From contig JAFUJZ010000023.1 in NCBI GenBank assembly GCA_017467965.1, positions 1 to 29,921 on the forward strand: 29,921 nt of DNA. The letters run 5' to 3'. Source of the stretch: Clostridia bacterium. GTDB taxonomy: Bacteria > Bacillota_A > Clostridia > UMGS1883. A program made the position numbers and the translations under genes. Positions 1 through 7,534 of the stretch are shown here, in pieces. The stretch's first letter is position 1, and each line of letters begins with the position of its first letter. The notes under the pieces were generated by a model. The model saw only the letters and a program-made list of their open reading frames with translations, did not search any database and had not been told where the DNA came from.

Positions 1-21
1 AAAATTCTGCTGGGTTATCAT
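1..21 (-). CDS. Start of a gene truncated by the left window edge
   Basis: On the minus strand an ATG at 21..19 opens a frame MITQQNF that runs off the window. It is preceded by a textbook ribosome binding site (AGGAGGTG, 7 bases before the ATG) that overlaps the stop region of the upstream gene. The gap to that gene is only 12 bases, so the two are probably co-transcribed. Seven codons are too few to say what the product is. Confidence 0.6.
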
Positions 22-33
22 AGCTTTCACCTC

Positions 34-1521
34 CTATTTTGTGCGATGTACTCCTTTCGGCTCATAGCCTAAAGAAGAGCTCATACCAAGATAATCACAC
101 ATAAGATATATAATGCTGAGCCACATTTCTGTACCCTTAAGGCTTGCCTCTTCTCCAAAAGCAAAGGGGAAACCTTCGGGGGTAAATTGCTTAATAAATA
201 CGGGAAGCATTTTAACACACCATGCTTCGCCTTCTGTTGCGCGATAAGATGTAAAGCCCTTTGCAAAATACAAGGGATGTATAATGTCAAGAGCATCGCA
301 GGCGTTCTGAGGCACGCCTTTTTCTTTTGAATACTTAAGAATCGTATCCACAGCTTCCTTTATATATTGGGGTTTATATTTGAACTGGTCATATGTGCCA
401 CGGGTCAAACGGTAATAGCCGTTTACTCTGAGGTTTATATCGCCCTCTCCCCACAAGCCGTCAGTACATTGATTAACCCCAAGCCAGGTAAACATATCCT
501 TTGGCATTTTTTCGCCGTAGTGTTTTTTGTTCATGTAGCACGCCGTTGCGTAAATATCCGCATGATGTCCTGCATCCCATGCGTCGGTTTTCCACGAAAA
601 GCTATCCAAGAAATCCCATGTGTCAATATTTTTTATATAATCAAACCTTAAGGGCTTTTCGCCTAAAATTTCAAGAGCGTAGGAAGCGGACATTACACAT
701 TCGTATTCGTGCTTGTCCTCCTGAAAGGCTCTTATTGTGCCGATAATTTCATCTTTGGTTAAATCCTTAGGCACAGAGTTAAAAAGAGCCGCAATTTCCA
801 CCGCGTCGCATACAGCACGGCGCGTTTCAGGGTGCTTGGAGGAGTTTATGTATTTTTCGCCGTCAAAATGCTTTGATAAGATTTGGTCGTAAGAGGCATG
901 CACCCTCTCGGCAAAATCACAAATCAGCTTTTTAAAATCTTCGGAGTTCTTTTTTTCGGCAAGGCGGTTTTTTATAACTCGCGCAGGATTGCCGCCCATA
1001 ACACTATACGGCTCAACGTCACGCGTTACGACTGCACCTGCACCTATAATGCTGTGGGCACCGATTACAACGCCGTCTGTTATAACAGCGTTTGCACCGA
1101 TCCATACATCATCCTCGATAACAATGCCCTCACGTGTGTTGGCCTGAGTGCAGATTGGTTTGTCAAGGTCACTAAAGCCGTGATTTTCGCCAAAAATTTT
1201 GGCACCCGGGGCAATACGCACATTATCACCCATGGTCACTTTACCGTGCACAACACAGTATGTGTTAAAAGAGCAGTTTTCCCCTGTGGTGATTTCAAGG
1301 CTTCTTAAAAGAGCATATGAGCCTATAAGAGTGTGCCTTCCGAAAGTGCCATTGACAGAGTACAAGTGTGCAGCATGAGATACCACACTCTCTTCACCAA
1401 ATGTAATAGGGTAATTCTGTGTAAGCTCCTCTTGCCACACCTTCTGGTCTGATTTTTCTTCGTCCGTCAGGCTGTTCCAGGGCAAAAACTCATATTCTTT
1501 TTTGAAATAATTATCAGACAT
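34..1521 (-). CDS. Hexapeptide-repeat acyltransferase fused to a large C-terminal helical domain
   Basis: The product is 495 residues from the ATG at 1521, which follows a good ribosome binding site (GAGGGGTGATAAA-ATG). An upstream in-frame extension to 1632 lies inside a palindromic element and is not used. Residues about 45-185 are a left-handed beta-helix of hexapeptide repeats (GDNVRIAPGAKIFGENHGF, IGANAVITDGVVIGAHSIIG, GGNPARVI) typical of CoA-dependent O- or N-acetyltransferases of the LacA/CatB/WbbJ type. His114 in ENHGF is the likely catalytic base. Residues about 190-495 are helical with WD/GLW/GEGD-type motifs. They look like an alpha/alpha-toroid as in some glycan-active enzymes, but I do not recognise a family. 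The fusion suggests modification of a sugar or cell-surface glycan, which fits the neighbouring galE. The substrate is unknown. Confidence 0.75.
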   Translation of the reverse strand: MSDNYFKKEYEFLPWNSLTDEEKSDQKVWQEELTQNYPITFGEESVVSHAAHLYSVNGTFGRHTLIGSYALLRSLEITTGENCSFNTYCVVHGKVTMGDNVRIAPGAKIFGENHGFSDLDKPICTQANTREGIVIEDDVWIGANAVITDGVVIGAHSIIGAGAVVTRDVEPYSVMGGNPARVIKNRLAEKKNSEDFKKLICDFAERVHASYDQILSKHFDGEKYINSSKHPETRRAVCDAVEIAALFNSVPKDLTKDEIIGTIRAFQEDKHEYECVMSASYALEILGEKPLRFDYIKNIDTWDFLDSFSWKTDAWDAGHHADIYATACYMNKKHYGEKMPKDMFTWLGVNQCTDGLWGEGDINLRVNGYYRLTRGTYDQFKYKPQYIKEAVDTILKYSKEKGVPQNACDALDIIHPLYFAKGFTSYRATEGEAWCVKMLPVFIKQFTPEGFPFAFGEEASLKGTEMWLSIIYLMCDYLGMSSSLGYEPKGVHRTK

Positions 1522-1550
1522 TTTATCACCCCTCAAACCCATCGGCTTAG

Positions 1551-1666
1551 AACTAAACGGATACAGAACCGCCCGAACGAACCCGACGGCGTATGTCGAT
1601 ACTCCGAGCGGTTCGTTCGGGCGGTAGTTCAAACATTTATGTTTGTACGGTTTGCGCCGTTTAGTT
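1551..1666. repeat. Nested palindromic intergenic element between galE and the acyltransferase gene
   Basis: Three inverted repeats are visible. The first is a perfect 16-bp stem, 1568-1583 with 1610-1625 (ACCGCCCGAACGAACC and its complement). The second is a 7-bp hairpin, 1630-1645 (CAAACAT/ATGTTTG). The third is an outer 10-bp pair, 1551-1560 with 1657-1666 (AACTAAACGG/CCGTTTAGTT), whose right arm contains the galE stop codon. No U-tract follows on either strand, so this is not a standard terminator. It is GC-rich compared with its surroundings and resembles a REP/MITE-like mobile palindrome or an mRNA-stabilising or attenuating hairpin between two co-oriented genes. Confidence 0.75.
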
Positions 1667-2671
1667 CAATCCTTTGGGATTGTTCTTCTGCCAGTTCCAC
1701 GAATCACGGCACATATCCTCAAGGTTCTTCTCTGCCTTCCAGCCGAGCTTTTCGAGAGCCTTGGATGCGTTTGCGTAGCATTCTGCTACGTCGCCGGGAC
1801 GGCGGTCTTTGATAACATAGTTGATTGTAAGGTCGTTAGCCTTTTCAAATGCCTTAACAACGTCGAGTACGCTGTAGCCAATACCTGTACCAAGGTTAAA
1901 GATTTCTGTACCTGTGTTTTTGTCAGCATATTCAATAGCCTTAACGTGACCCTTTGCAAGGTCAACAACGTGGATATAGTCACGTACGCCTGTACCGTCG
2001 TGTGTGGGGTAATCGTCACCAAATACACTGAGCTGAGGAAGCTTGCCTACTGCAACCTGTGTGATGAAGGGCATGAGGTTGTTGGGAATACCGTTGGGGT
2101 CTTCACCGATTCTGCCGCTTTCATGAGCACCAATGGGGTTGAAGTAACGAAGGAGAACAACGCTTAAGTTGCTATTTGCAACAGAAGCATCTGTAAGAAT
2201 CTGTTCAATCATATACTTTGTCCAACCGTAGGGGTTAGTACAGCCTGTGTCCATACCTTCAACAAGCGGAACCTCCTTGGGTACGCCGTAAACTGTTGCA
2301 GAGGAGGAGAATACGATTTTGTTACATCCTACTTCTTCCATAACTTCCAAAAGAGCAAGAGAAGAGTCGATATTGTTTCTGTAGTAGGAAATGGGAATTC
2401 TTACACTTTCGCCTACTGCCTTAAGACCTGCGAAGTGAATAACCGCATCAATTTTGTTTTCTGTGAAAATTTTTCTGAGAGCGTCCTTGTCGCAGCAATC
2501 TGCTTCATAGAACTTAAAATCCTTCCCGGAAATTTCTCTGATTCTGTTTAATGCTTCGGGCTTACTGTTGGAATAGTTATCCACGATAACTGCTTCATGA
2601 CCTGCAGCAAGAAGCTCGATGCAAGTATGAGAACCTATGTAACCTGCGCCACCTGTAAGTAATACTTTCAT
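1661..2671 (-). CDS. galE: UDP-glucose 4-epimerase
   Basis: This is a 336-residue short-chain dehydrogenase of the usual GalE length. It interconverts UDP-glucose and UDP-galactose (or the N-acetyl forms) with tightly bound NAD in the cytoplasm, supplying galactose for surface glycans or feeding galactose into glycolysis. The NAD-binding motif GGAGYIGS is at residues 7-14. Ser124 (SSSATVYG) and Tyr148-x3-Lys152 form the catalytic triad at almost the E. coli positions. NPYGWTK replaces the more common NPYGKTK. The ATG at 2671 is preceded by AAAAGGGGATTTGAAAC, a good ribosome binding site. A strong promoter lies just upstream (2705-2733). The stop codon sits inside a palindromic element that separates it from the downstream acyltransferase gene. 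Confidence 0.97.
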   Translation of the reverse strand: MKVLLTGGAGYIGSHTCIELLAAGHEAVIVDNYSNSKPEALNRIREISGKDFKFYEADCCDKDALRKIFTENKIDAVIHFAGLKAVGESVRIPISYYRNNIDSSLALLEVMEEVGCNKIVFSSSATVYGVPKEVPLVEGMDTGCTNPYGWTKYMIEQILTDASVANSNLSVVLLRYFNPIGAHESGRIGEDPNGIPNNLMPFITQVAVGKLPQLSVFGDDYPTHDGTGVRDYIHVVDLAKGHVKAIEYADKNTGTEIFNLGTGIGYSVLDVVKAFEKANDLTINYVIKDRRPGDVAECYANASKALEKLGWKAEKNLEDMCRDSWNWQKNNPKGLN

Positions 2672-2704
2672 GTTTCAAATCCCCTTTTCTTTTTCGTCCA
2701 TATA

Positions 2705-2733
2705 ATTTTATAACAAATATCCCAACTTGTAAA
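2705..2733 (-). promoter_or_regulatory. Sigma-A-type promoter of galE
   Basis: On the minus strand TTTACA (2733..2728) and TAAAAT (2710..2705) are separated by exactly 17 bp, about 35 bases upstream of the galE start codon. Confidence 0.75.
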
Positions 2734-2753
2734 GGGTTTTAACAAATAAATGC

Positions 2754-2782
2754 TTTAATTTTTTATATATTTGTAGTACAAT
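2754..2782 (+). promoter_or_regulatory. Candidate promoter for the SpoIVB-like gene
   Basis: TTTAAT (2754-2759) and TACAAT (2777-2782) lie 17 bp apart. Transcription would start about 14 bases before the start codon, leaving a very short leader that holds only the ribosome binding site. The -35 match is weak, and a sporulation sigma factor cannot be excluded. Confidence 0.45.
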
Positions 2783-2802
2783 GATAAGGCGAGGTGACAA
2801 AT

Positions 2803-4239
2803 TTGTTATTTAACATAATCTGTATTATACTGTCGATGTTATCGACGTTTTATTTCACATATACGTACTATGATGAGTTTTATACTACGGATACAAATCT
2901 TTTGTATTTTTTGTGTATTGCGGGAATAGCAATAGCCTTCCTGCTCACAATCGGAGGGATAAAGGCAGGCAAACGTGTGACAAAGCTTATTTTTCTTTTT
3001 ACACCGTATGCAATAGTGTACTGTGTGACGTATAACGTGCTGTTTGCGGTAATGTGTTTTGCTGTACTTACCTTTACGGCGATTATATTGCCGCACAAAA
3101 GATATTATTATAAAATTGAGTTTGACGAGGGGAATGATGTTTCATACACCCTATGCAGCGTAAAGAAAACCTTTGGTCAGCTCTATCACAGGTGGGCGTG
3201 TATCCTATCGGCGGGCTTTGCTCTGCTATTTGTTTTTACGTGCATTTTTACAACCCCCACAACCATATGGCAGCTTAGGTTTTTTCCCAACAATTTTGCT
3301 GAAAAGCCCATTATTGCAAGCAATGTTTTCCCCTCAGGCAAGGTTACGAGCACTGCATGGTATGACGAAAACGCTTTGCTTGTAACGGAGTTTTTTGACA
3401 TTGCGACCCCAAACGGCACACAGTCGCCCTGCAAGGATGCAGGTATGCTGCCGGGCGATATCATAACCCATATCAACTCACAGCCAGCGTATGAATCCGA
3501 TTTTATCACAAAGGGTGCAACCCTCTCTCCGGTTACTCTCAGAGTGCTCCGTTCAAAGCCTGACGGCACGAGCGAAAATCTGACCTTTAATGTCACGCCT
3601 GTTTACAATAGTGACGAGGGCAGGTATCTTATCGGCATAACATTTTATACCTCGGCAATGGTTGCCACAAGTGTACAGACAGTGTCCTTTATATATCCTA
3701 ATACAGGATATTTTGCCGCAACGGCACACTCGTCGGAGGATGTATATGCCACAGAAAGCGACCTATTAGGCATACTTATCAACGCCAAATCCACAGGTCG
3801 CGACAATGAAGGCTTGGTTGTAAAGCCCACAAACGAAATTTTCGGAACAATTCTTTGCACCAATGACTACGGTGCCTTTGGTGTTATGGCAGAGCCAGAC
3901 CAAGAAGCGCTCCCTATCGCAAAAAAGAGCGAGGTAAGATATGGAAAAGCGGTGCTGCTCTCGGATTTTGAAGGGAAAGAAAGAAAAGAATACGATATTT
4001 TTATAACAGGCACATACCGCATTGATTCCCGCGATGTGATATGCTTTATTATAACCGATGAACGTATTATGAAGGCAGGGGGCATTACCCGAGGCATGAG
4101 CGGAAGCCCCATAATACAAAACGGCAAAATTATAGGCGCACTATCCAATATGGATCCCGGCGGCTACAGTGCATATGCTACATACGCATATGATATGGCT
4201 CATGAGCTGTTTAAGGCATCTCAAAGCTTTACAAAATAA
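2803..4239 (+). CDS. SpoIVB-like S55 serine peptidase with a multi-pass N-terminal membrane region
   Basis: Residue numbers below count from the GTG at 2794. A PDZ domain lies at about 205-270 (AGMLPGDIITHINSQ) and is followed by an S55 peptidase domain. The likely triad is His312 (AATAHSSED), Asp422 (IITDER) and Ser436 (GGITRGMSGSPIIQNGKIIGA), the last being the hallmark SpoIVB signature. In B. subtilis, SpoIVB is the signalling protease that triggers pro-sigma-K processing during sporulation. This protein is odd in having about four membrane helices (residues 4-100) and a fifth at 134-154 instead of a single one. The GAGGTG that would supply a GTG start is better read as the ribosome binding site for a TTG at 2803, so I place the start there. 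The acyltransferase gene follows after 20 bases, so they are probably co-transcribed. SpoIVB-family membership is clear; orthology is less certain. Confidence 0.85.
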   Translation: MLFNIICIILSMLSTFYFTYTYYDEFYTTDTNLLYFLCIAGIAIAFLLTIGGIKAGKRVTKLIFLFTPYAIVYCVTYNVLFAVMCFAVLTFTAIILPHKRYYYKIEFDEGNDVSYTLCSVKKTFGQLYHRWACILSAGFALLFVFTCIFTTPTTIWQLRFFPNNFAEKPIIASNVFPSGKVTSTAWYDENALLVTEFFDIATPNGTQSPCKDAGMLPGDIITHINSQPAYESDFITKGATLSPVTLRVLRSKPDGTSENLTFNVTPVYNSDEGRYLIGITFYTSAMVATSVQTVSFIYPNTGYFAATAHSSEDVYATESDLLGILINAKSTGRDNEGLVVKPTNEIFGTILCTNDYGAFGVMAEPDQEALPIAKKSEVRYGKAVLLSDFEGKERKEYDIFITGTYRIDSRDVICFIITDERIMKAGGITRGMSGSPIIQNGKIIGALSNMDPGGYSAYATYAYDMAHELFKASQSFTK

Positions 4240-4259
4240 CAGGAAAAGAGGTTTTTTGT

Positions 4260-5378
4260 ATGAGTACACAGACCCTTGAAAAAAAACAGAATACTGCAAT
4301 AACACCCAATGAACGCAATATGGGCATTGACCTTTTGAGGATTGTTGCCATGCTCATGGTGGTGCTTTTACACGTATGGGGCCCCGGCGGCATACTTTTT
4401 GAGGTAAAAAGCGGCACGGCACATTATCAGGCGGCATGGCTTTTAGAGCTTGCGATTTTTTGTGCCATTAACTGCTACGGTATTATATCGGGCTATGTTG
4501 GAATTTACGGCAAATACCGTTACACAAGCTTTGTGCTTTTGTGGCTGCAGGTTACAGGCTACAATGTTCTGATAACTCTGTTTTATCACCTTCGTCAGCC
4601 TGATGTTGTGCCTTTCAGTTCAGTTATTGATGCGTTTTTCCCAATATGCAACAACACGTTCTGGTATTTTACCGCGTATGCAGGTATGTTCTTTCTGATA
4701 CCGATTTTTAACCGTGCGGCACAAAGCTTTACAAAAAAACAGTTTAAGAGCGTTCTTATTGCTCTTTTCGTAGCTCTTTGTGTACTGCCGAGTATTTTTA
4801 ACCGCGATATTTTTCTCTCGGGCTGGGGGTACAGTGCTCTTTGGCTGAGCTTTCTGTACATAACGGGAGCATATATCAGACTGCACGGATTTTTCAAAAA
4901 CAGTACTCTTGTTGCAAGCATAATTTATGTTGCCTCGGTTTTAATATCCTGGGGTATTAAGCTTTATGAGGAATACCTCTCTCCTGCGGCATACTGGGCA
5001 GACCTTGCCTCGGGCAGAGTTGCACAGTACTCGTCGCCCTTTATGTTCCTTGCAGGCTTGTCGCTGGTTGTTATCTTTGCCAATTTAAAACTGCCAAAAG
5101 CAGTTTCAAAGGCAGTGAGCGTTATTGCGCCTTGCACCTTTGGTGTATATATTCTTCACACACAGACGAATGTATGGTACAAAATTATCACATACAAATA
5201 CGCTCACTTTGTTGACTATCCCGTATTAAAAATGATTATTGCGGCAATTGTTACCGCGGCATGTATTTTTGCAGCGCTGTGGGTTATGGATTTTGTAAGA
5301 AGCCTTATTTTCAAGCTCTTACGCCTCAAGCCGCTTCTTTTAAAGGCAGAAAAAAAACTTTTAGGCGATTTATGGTAA
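4260..5378 (+). CDS. Acyltransferase-3 family membrane O-acyltransferase
   Basis: This 372-residue multi-pass protein is of the length typical for stand-alone acyltransferase-3 proteins (WecH/OafA-type membrane domains). The family signature is at the N-terminus: NMGIDLLRIVAMLMVVLLH, with the conserved His38 in the first membrane helix. A second typical motif, NNTFWYFTAYAGMFFLIPIF, is at about 131-150. About ten hydrophobic segments follow. Members transfer acetyl or other acyl groups from the cytoplasm onto extracytoplasmic sugars, lipids or wall polymers. The ATG at 4260 follows AAGAGG at 9 bases. It lies 20 bases after the SpoIVB-like gene and ends at a strong terminator. The acceptor molecule cannot be read from the sequence. 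Confidence 0.88.
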   Translation: MSTQTLEKKQNTAITPNERNMGIDLLRIVAMLMVVLLHVWGPGGILFEVKSGTAHYQAAWLLELAIFCAINCYGIISGYVGIYGKYRYTSFVLLWLQVTGYNVLITLFYHLRQPDVVPFSSVIDAFFPICNNTFWYFTAYAGMFFLIPIFNRAAQSFTKKQFKSVLIALFVALCVLPSIFNRDIFLSGWGYSALWLSFLYITGAYIRLHGFFKNSTLVASIIYVASVLISWGIKLYEEYLSPAAYWADLASGRVAQYSSPFMFLAGLSLVVIFANLKLPKAVSKAVSVIAPCTFGVYILHTQTNVWYKIITYKYAHFVDYPVLKMIIAAIVTAACIFAALWVMDFVRSLIFKLLRLKPLLLKAEKKLLGDLW

Positions 5379-5382
5379 ACAG

Positions 5383-5413
5383 AAAGCGTGTCTCAAAAGA
5401 GACACGCTTTTTT
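5383..5413. terminator. Bidirectional terminator between the acyltransferase gene and proA
   Basis: A perfect 12-bp stem (AAAGCGTGTCTC, 5383-5394, with 5399-5410) has an AAAA loop and a T6 tract on the plus strand. On the minus strand the tract is TTTCTGTTT, so it can also end the proBA transcript, whose stop codon touches it at 5412. Confidence 0.9.
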
Positions 5414-6653
5414 ATCTAACCTGACCTGTACCTTCAATAATATATTTATAAGATGTGATTTCCCTTAATCCCATAGGGCCTCTGGCATGAAGCTTTTGGG
5501 TGGAAATACCCATTTCAGCACCAAAGCCGAACTCGCCGCCGTCAGTAAAACGGGTGGACGCATTATGATATACCGCTGCAGAATTTACCTCGCGGAGGAA
5601 TTTTTGAGCATTGTCATCATTCTCGGTAACGATTGCCTCAGAGTGGTGAGTTGAGTATTTTTCAACATGCTCAATCGCCTCTTCTACACTATCCACTACC
5701 TTGACCGATAAAATAAGGTCCAAAAACTCTGTTGCAAAATCTTTTTCGGTTGCTTTTTCGCAGGGGATTATTTCCATAGTTTTTTCACAGCCCAATATGC
5801 GGCAGCCCTTTTTTGTGAGAGCATCGTACGCCATGGGCAAGAACTTTTGGGCAACAGATGTGTGCACAAGCATCGTCTCTGCCGCATTGCATACGCCTGT
5901 ACGCTGTGTTTTTGCATTGATAATAATATCAAGTGCCATATCAAGTTTGGCTGTATTATCAACATAAACATGGCAGTTACCCGTGCCTGTTTCAATTACA
6001 GGAACCGTTGCATTCTCAACAACGCTTTTTATAAGCCCTGCACCGCCTCTGGGAATAAGCACGTCAAGATACTCATTCATTTTCATCATGGCTGTTGCGC
6101 TTTCACGGCTTGTGTCTTCACAAAGCATAATTGCATCGGGGTGGATTTTTGTTTTTTCCAGTGCCGAGCGCATCACCTTTACAATTGCCATGTTTGAATT
6201 AATGGCGTCACTGCCGCCACGCAAAAGGGCACTGCTACCGCCCTTGAGGCATAACACTGCCGCGTCACAGGTTACGTTGGGACGTGCCTCGTAAATAATG
6301 CCTATAACACCCATGGGAACACGCACTTTTTTGAGCTTAAGCCCATTAGGACGCGACCATTCTTCGCAAACCTCACCTATAGGGTCATCTAAAAGTGTAA
6401 TTTCCCTAACTGATGCTGCAAGGCTCTTTATACGCTCCTCGTTGAGCATAAGTCGGTCAACTAATGACTCCTTCATGCCTTTTTCACGAGCTGTAATAAC
6501 ATCTTTTTTATTTGCCGCTATAATTTCGGCTGTGTTTTGCAAAAGTGCATCTGCAATCATCAAGAGTGCCTCGTTTTTTTCGTCACTTGTTCTGAGCATA
6601 ATGCTCTTTGATGCTGCCTTTGCTCTTTTGCCGGCTTCTTGTACTGTAATCAT
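5412..6653 (-). CDS. proA: Gamma-glutamyl phosphate reductase (proline synthesis)
   Basis: ProA reduces gamma-glutamyl phosphate to glutamate-5-semialdehyde with NADPH, the second step of proline synthesis. The protein has the full family length (413 residues from the ATG at 6653). The conserved nucleophile is in KTQRTGVCNAAET (Cys255), with GVIGIIYEARPNVTCDAA and FGFGAEMGISTQKLHARGPMG as further family blocks. Two starts are possible: a GTG at 6662, overlapping the proB stop as GTGA, or the ATG at 6653, which has GGGTGA at proper spacing. I prefer the ATG. It directly follows proB, giving the classic proBA operon. Confidence 0.97.
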   Translation of the reverse strand: MITVQEAGKRAKAASKSIMLRTSDEKNEALLMIADALLQNTAEIIAANKKDVITAREKGMKESLVDRLMLNEERIKSLAASVREITLLDDPIGEVCEEWSRPNGLKLKKVRVPMGVIGIIYEARPNVTCDAAVLCLKGGSSALLRGGSDAINSNMAIVKVMRSALEKTKIHPDAIMLCEDTSRESATAMMKMNEYLDVLIPRGGAGLIKSVVENATVPVIETGTGNCHVYVDNTAKLDMALDIIINAKTQRTGVCNAAETMLVHTSVAQKFLPMAYDALTKKGCRILGCEKTMEIIPCEKATEKDFATEFLDLILSVKVVDSVEEAIEHVEKYSTHHSEAIVTENDDNAQKFLREVNSAAVYHNASTRFTDGGEFGFGAEMGISTQKLHARGPMGLREITSYKYIIEGTGQVR

Positions 6654-6658
6654 TTTTA

Positions 6659-7447
6659 TCACCCAAAAATTGTTCCGATTTCCTTTTCTTCAAATATTTC
6701 ATAAATATCGCGAGGCTCTTCGGCAGAGCACACAATGGTTTTAATATTTGCCTCAGATGCAATACGTGCCGCATAAAGCTTTGTAATCATACCGCCGGTA
6801 CCCCTACTTGACCCTGCAGAACCGCCAAGTGCAAGGATATCGTCAGTTATCTCTTCAACCTGACTTATAAGGCGTGCAGAGGGATTTTCGCGAGGATTTG
6901 CATCGTACAAACCGTCAATATCGGTAAGTATAACCAATAAATCGCTCTCCGACAACACTGCTACATAAGCAGACAAGGTATCGTTGTCACCAAACTCGAT
7001 TTCCTCTGTTGAAACAGCGTCGTTTTCGTTAACAATCGGCACAACGCCCATTTCAAGGAGTCGACGGAAAGTATTATGCGCATTTACTCTGCGGTCATCA
7101 TGCTCAATTGCGTCCTTTGTCAGAAGCACCTGTCCGGTTATATGACCGTATTCAGAGAAAAGCTTATCGTAAAGATACATCAGCTCGCACTGACCTACTG
7201 CCGCCGCAGCCTGCTTACTGGGCATATCCTTTGGTTTTTCACTAAGAGCAAGTTTGCCCACGCCTACTCCGATAGCACCGCTGGAAACCAATACAACTTC
7301 CATGCCGCGGTTTTTTAAATCTGCTATAACACGCACAAGGATATCAATTTTATTTATATTCAATCTGCCGTTAGGATATGTAAGAGAGGATGTACCTACC
7401 TTAAAAACAACCCTCTTTGTTTCCTTTAAGCCTTCACGTAAATTCAT
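6659..7447 (-). CDS. proB: Glutamate 5-kinase, short form without PUA domain
   Basis: ProB phosphorylates glutamate at the gamma-carboxyl group, the first and usually feedback-inhibited step of proline synthesis. The amino-acid-kinase fold is seen from VVFKVGTSSLT through VSSGAIGVGVGKL and NENDAVSTEEIEFGDND to GTGGMITKLYAA. At 262 residues it lacks the C-terminal PUA domain of the E. coli enzyme, as in several Firmicutes. The frame is open back to a TTG at 7462, but AAGGTG lies exactly 6 bases before the ATG at 7447, so that ATG is chosen. The stop lies just before the proA start, so translation is probably coupled. No promoter or leader element is obvious in the short gap to the upstream gene's terminator. 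Confidence 0.96.
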   Translation of the reverse strand: MNLREGLKETKRVVFKVGTSSLTYPNGRLNINKIDILVRVIADLKNRGMEVVLVSSGAIGVGVGKLALSEKPKDMPSKQAAAAVGQCELMYLYDKLFSEYGHITGQVLLTKDAIEHDDRRVNAHNTFRRLLEMGVVPIVNENDAVSTEEIEFGDNDTLSAYVAVLSESDLLVILTDIDGLYDANPRENPSARLISQVEEITDDILALGGSAGSSRGTGGMITKLYAARIASEANIKTIVCSAEEPRDIYEIFEEKEIGTIFG

Positions 7448-7490
7448 TTGTGTCACCTTCAAAAACGTATTTAGTTTATTATATATGCAA

Positions 7491-7516
7491 AAAGAGCAAC
7501 CGTCAAGTTGCTCTTT
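7491..7516 (-). terminator. Terminator of the SLH/CAP surface protein gene
   Basis: A perfect 10-bp stem (AAAGAGCAAC/GTTGCTCTTT) is followed on the minus strand by TTTTTGC, beginning about 19 bases after the stop codon. Confidence 0.85.
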
Positions 7517-7534
7517 CGCTTTATGTGTTATTAA

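Noticed and set aside
883..1308. Plus-strand frame of 141 codons
   Set aside because: It is antisense to the conserved hexapeptide-repeat part of the acyltransferase gene and has no recognisable features.
3186..4148. Minus-strand frames of 72-136 codons inside the SpoIVB-like gene
   Set aside because: All are shadows of the conserved PDZ and S55 coding sequence without their own start signals.
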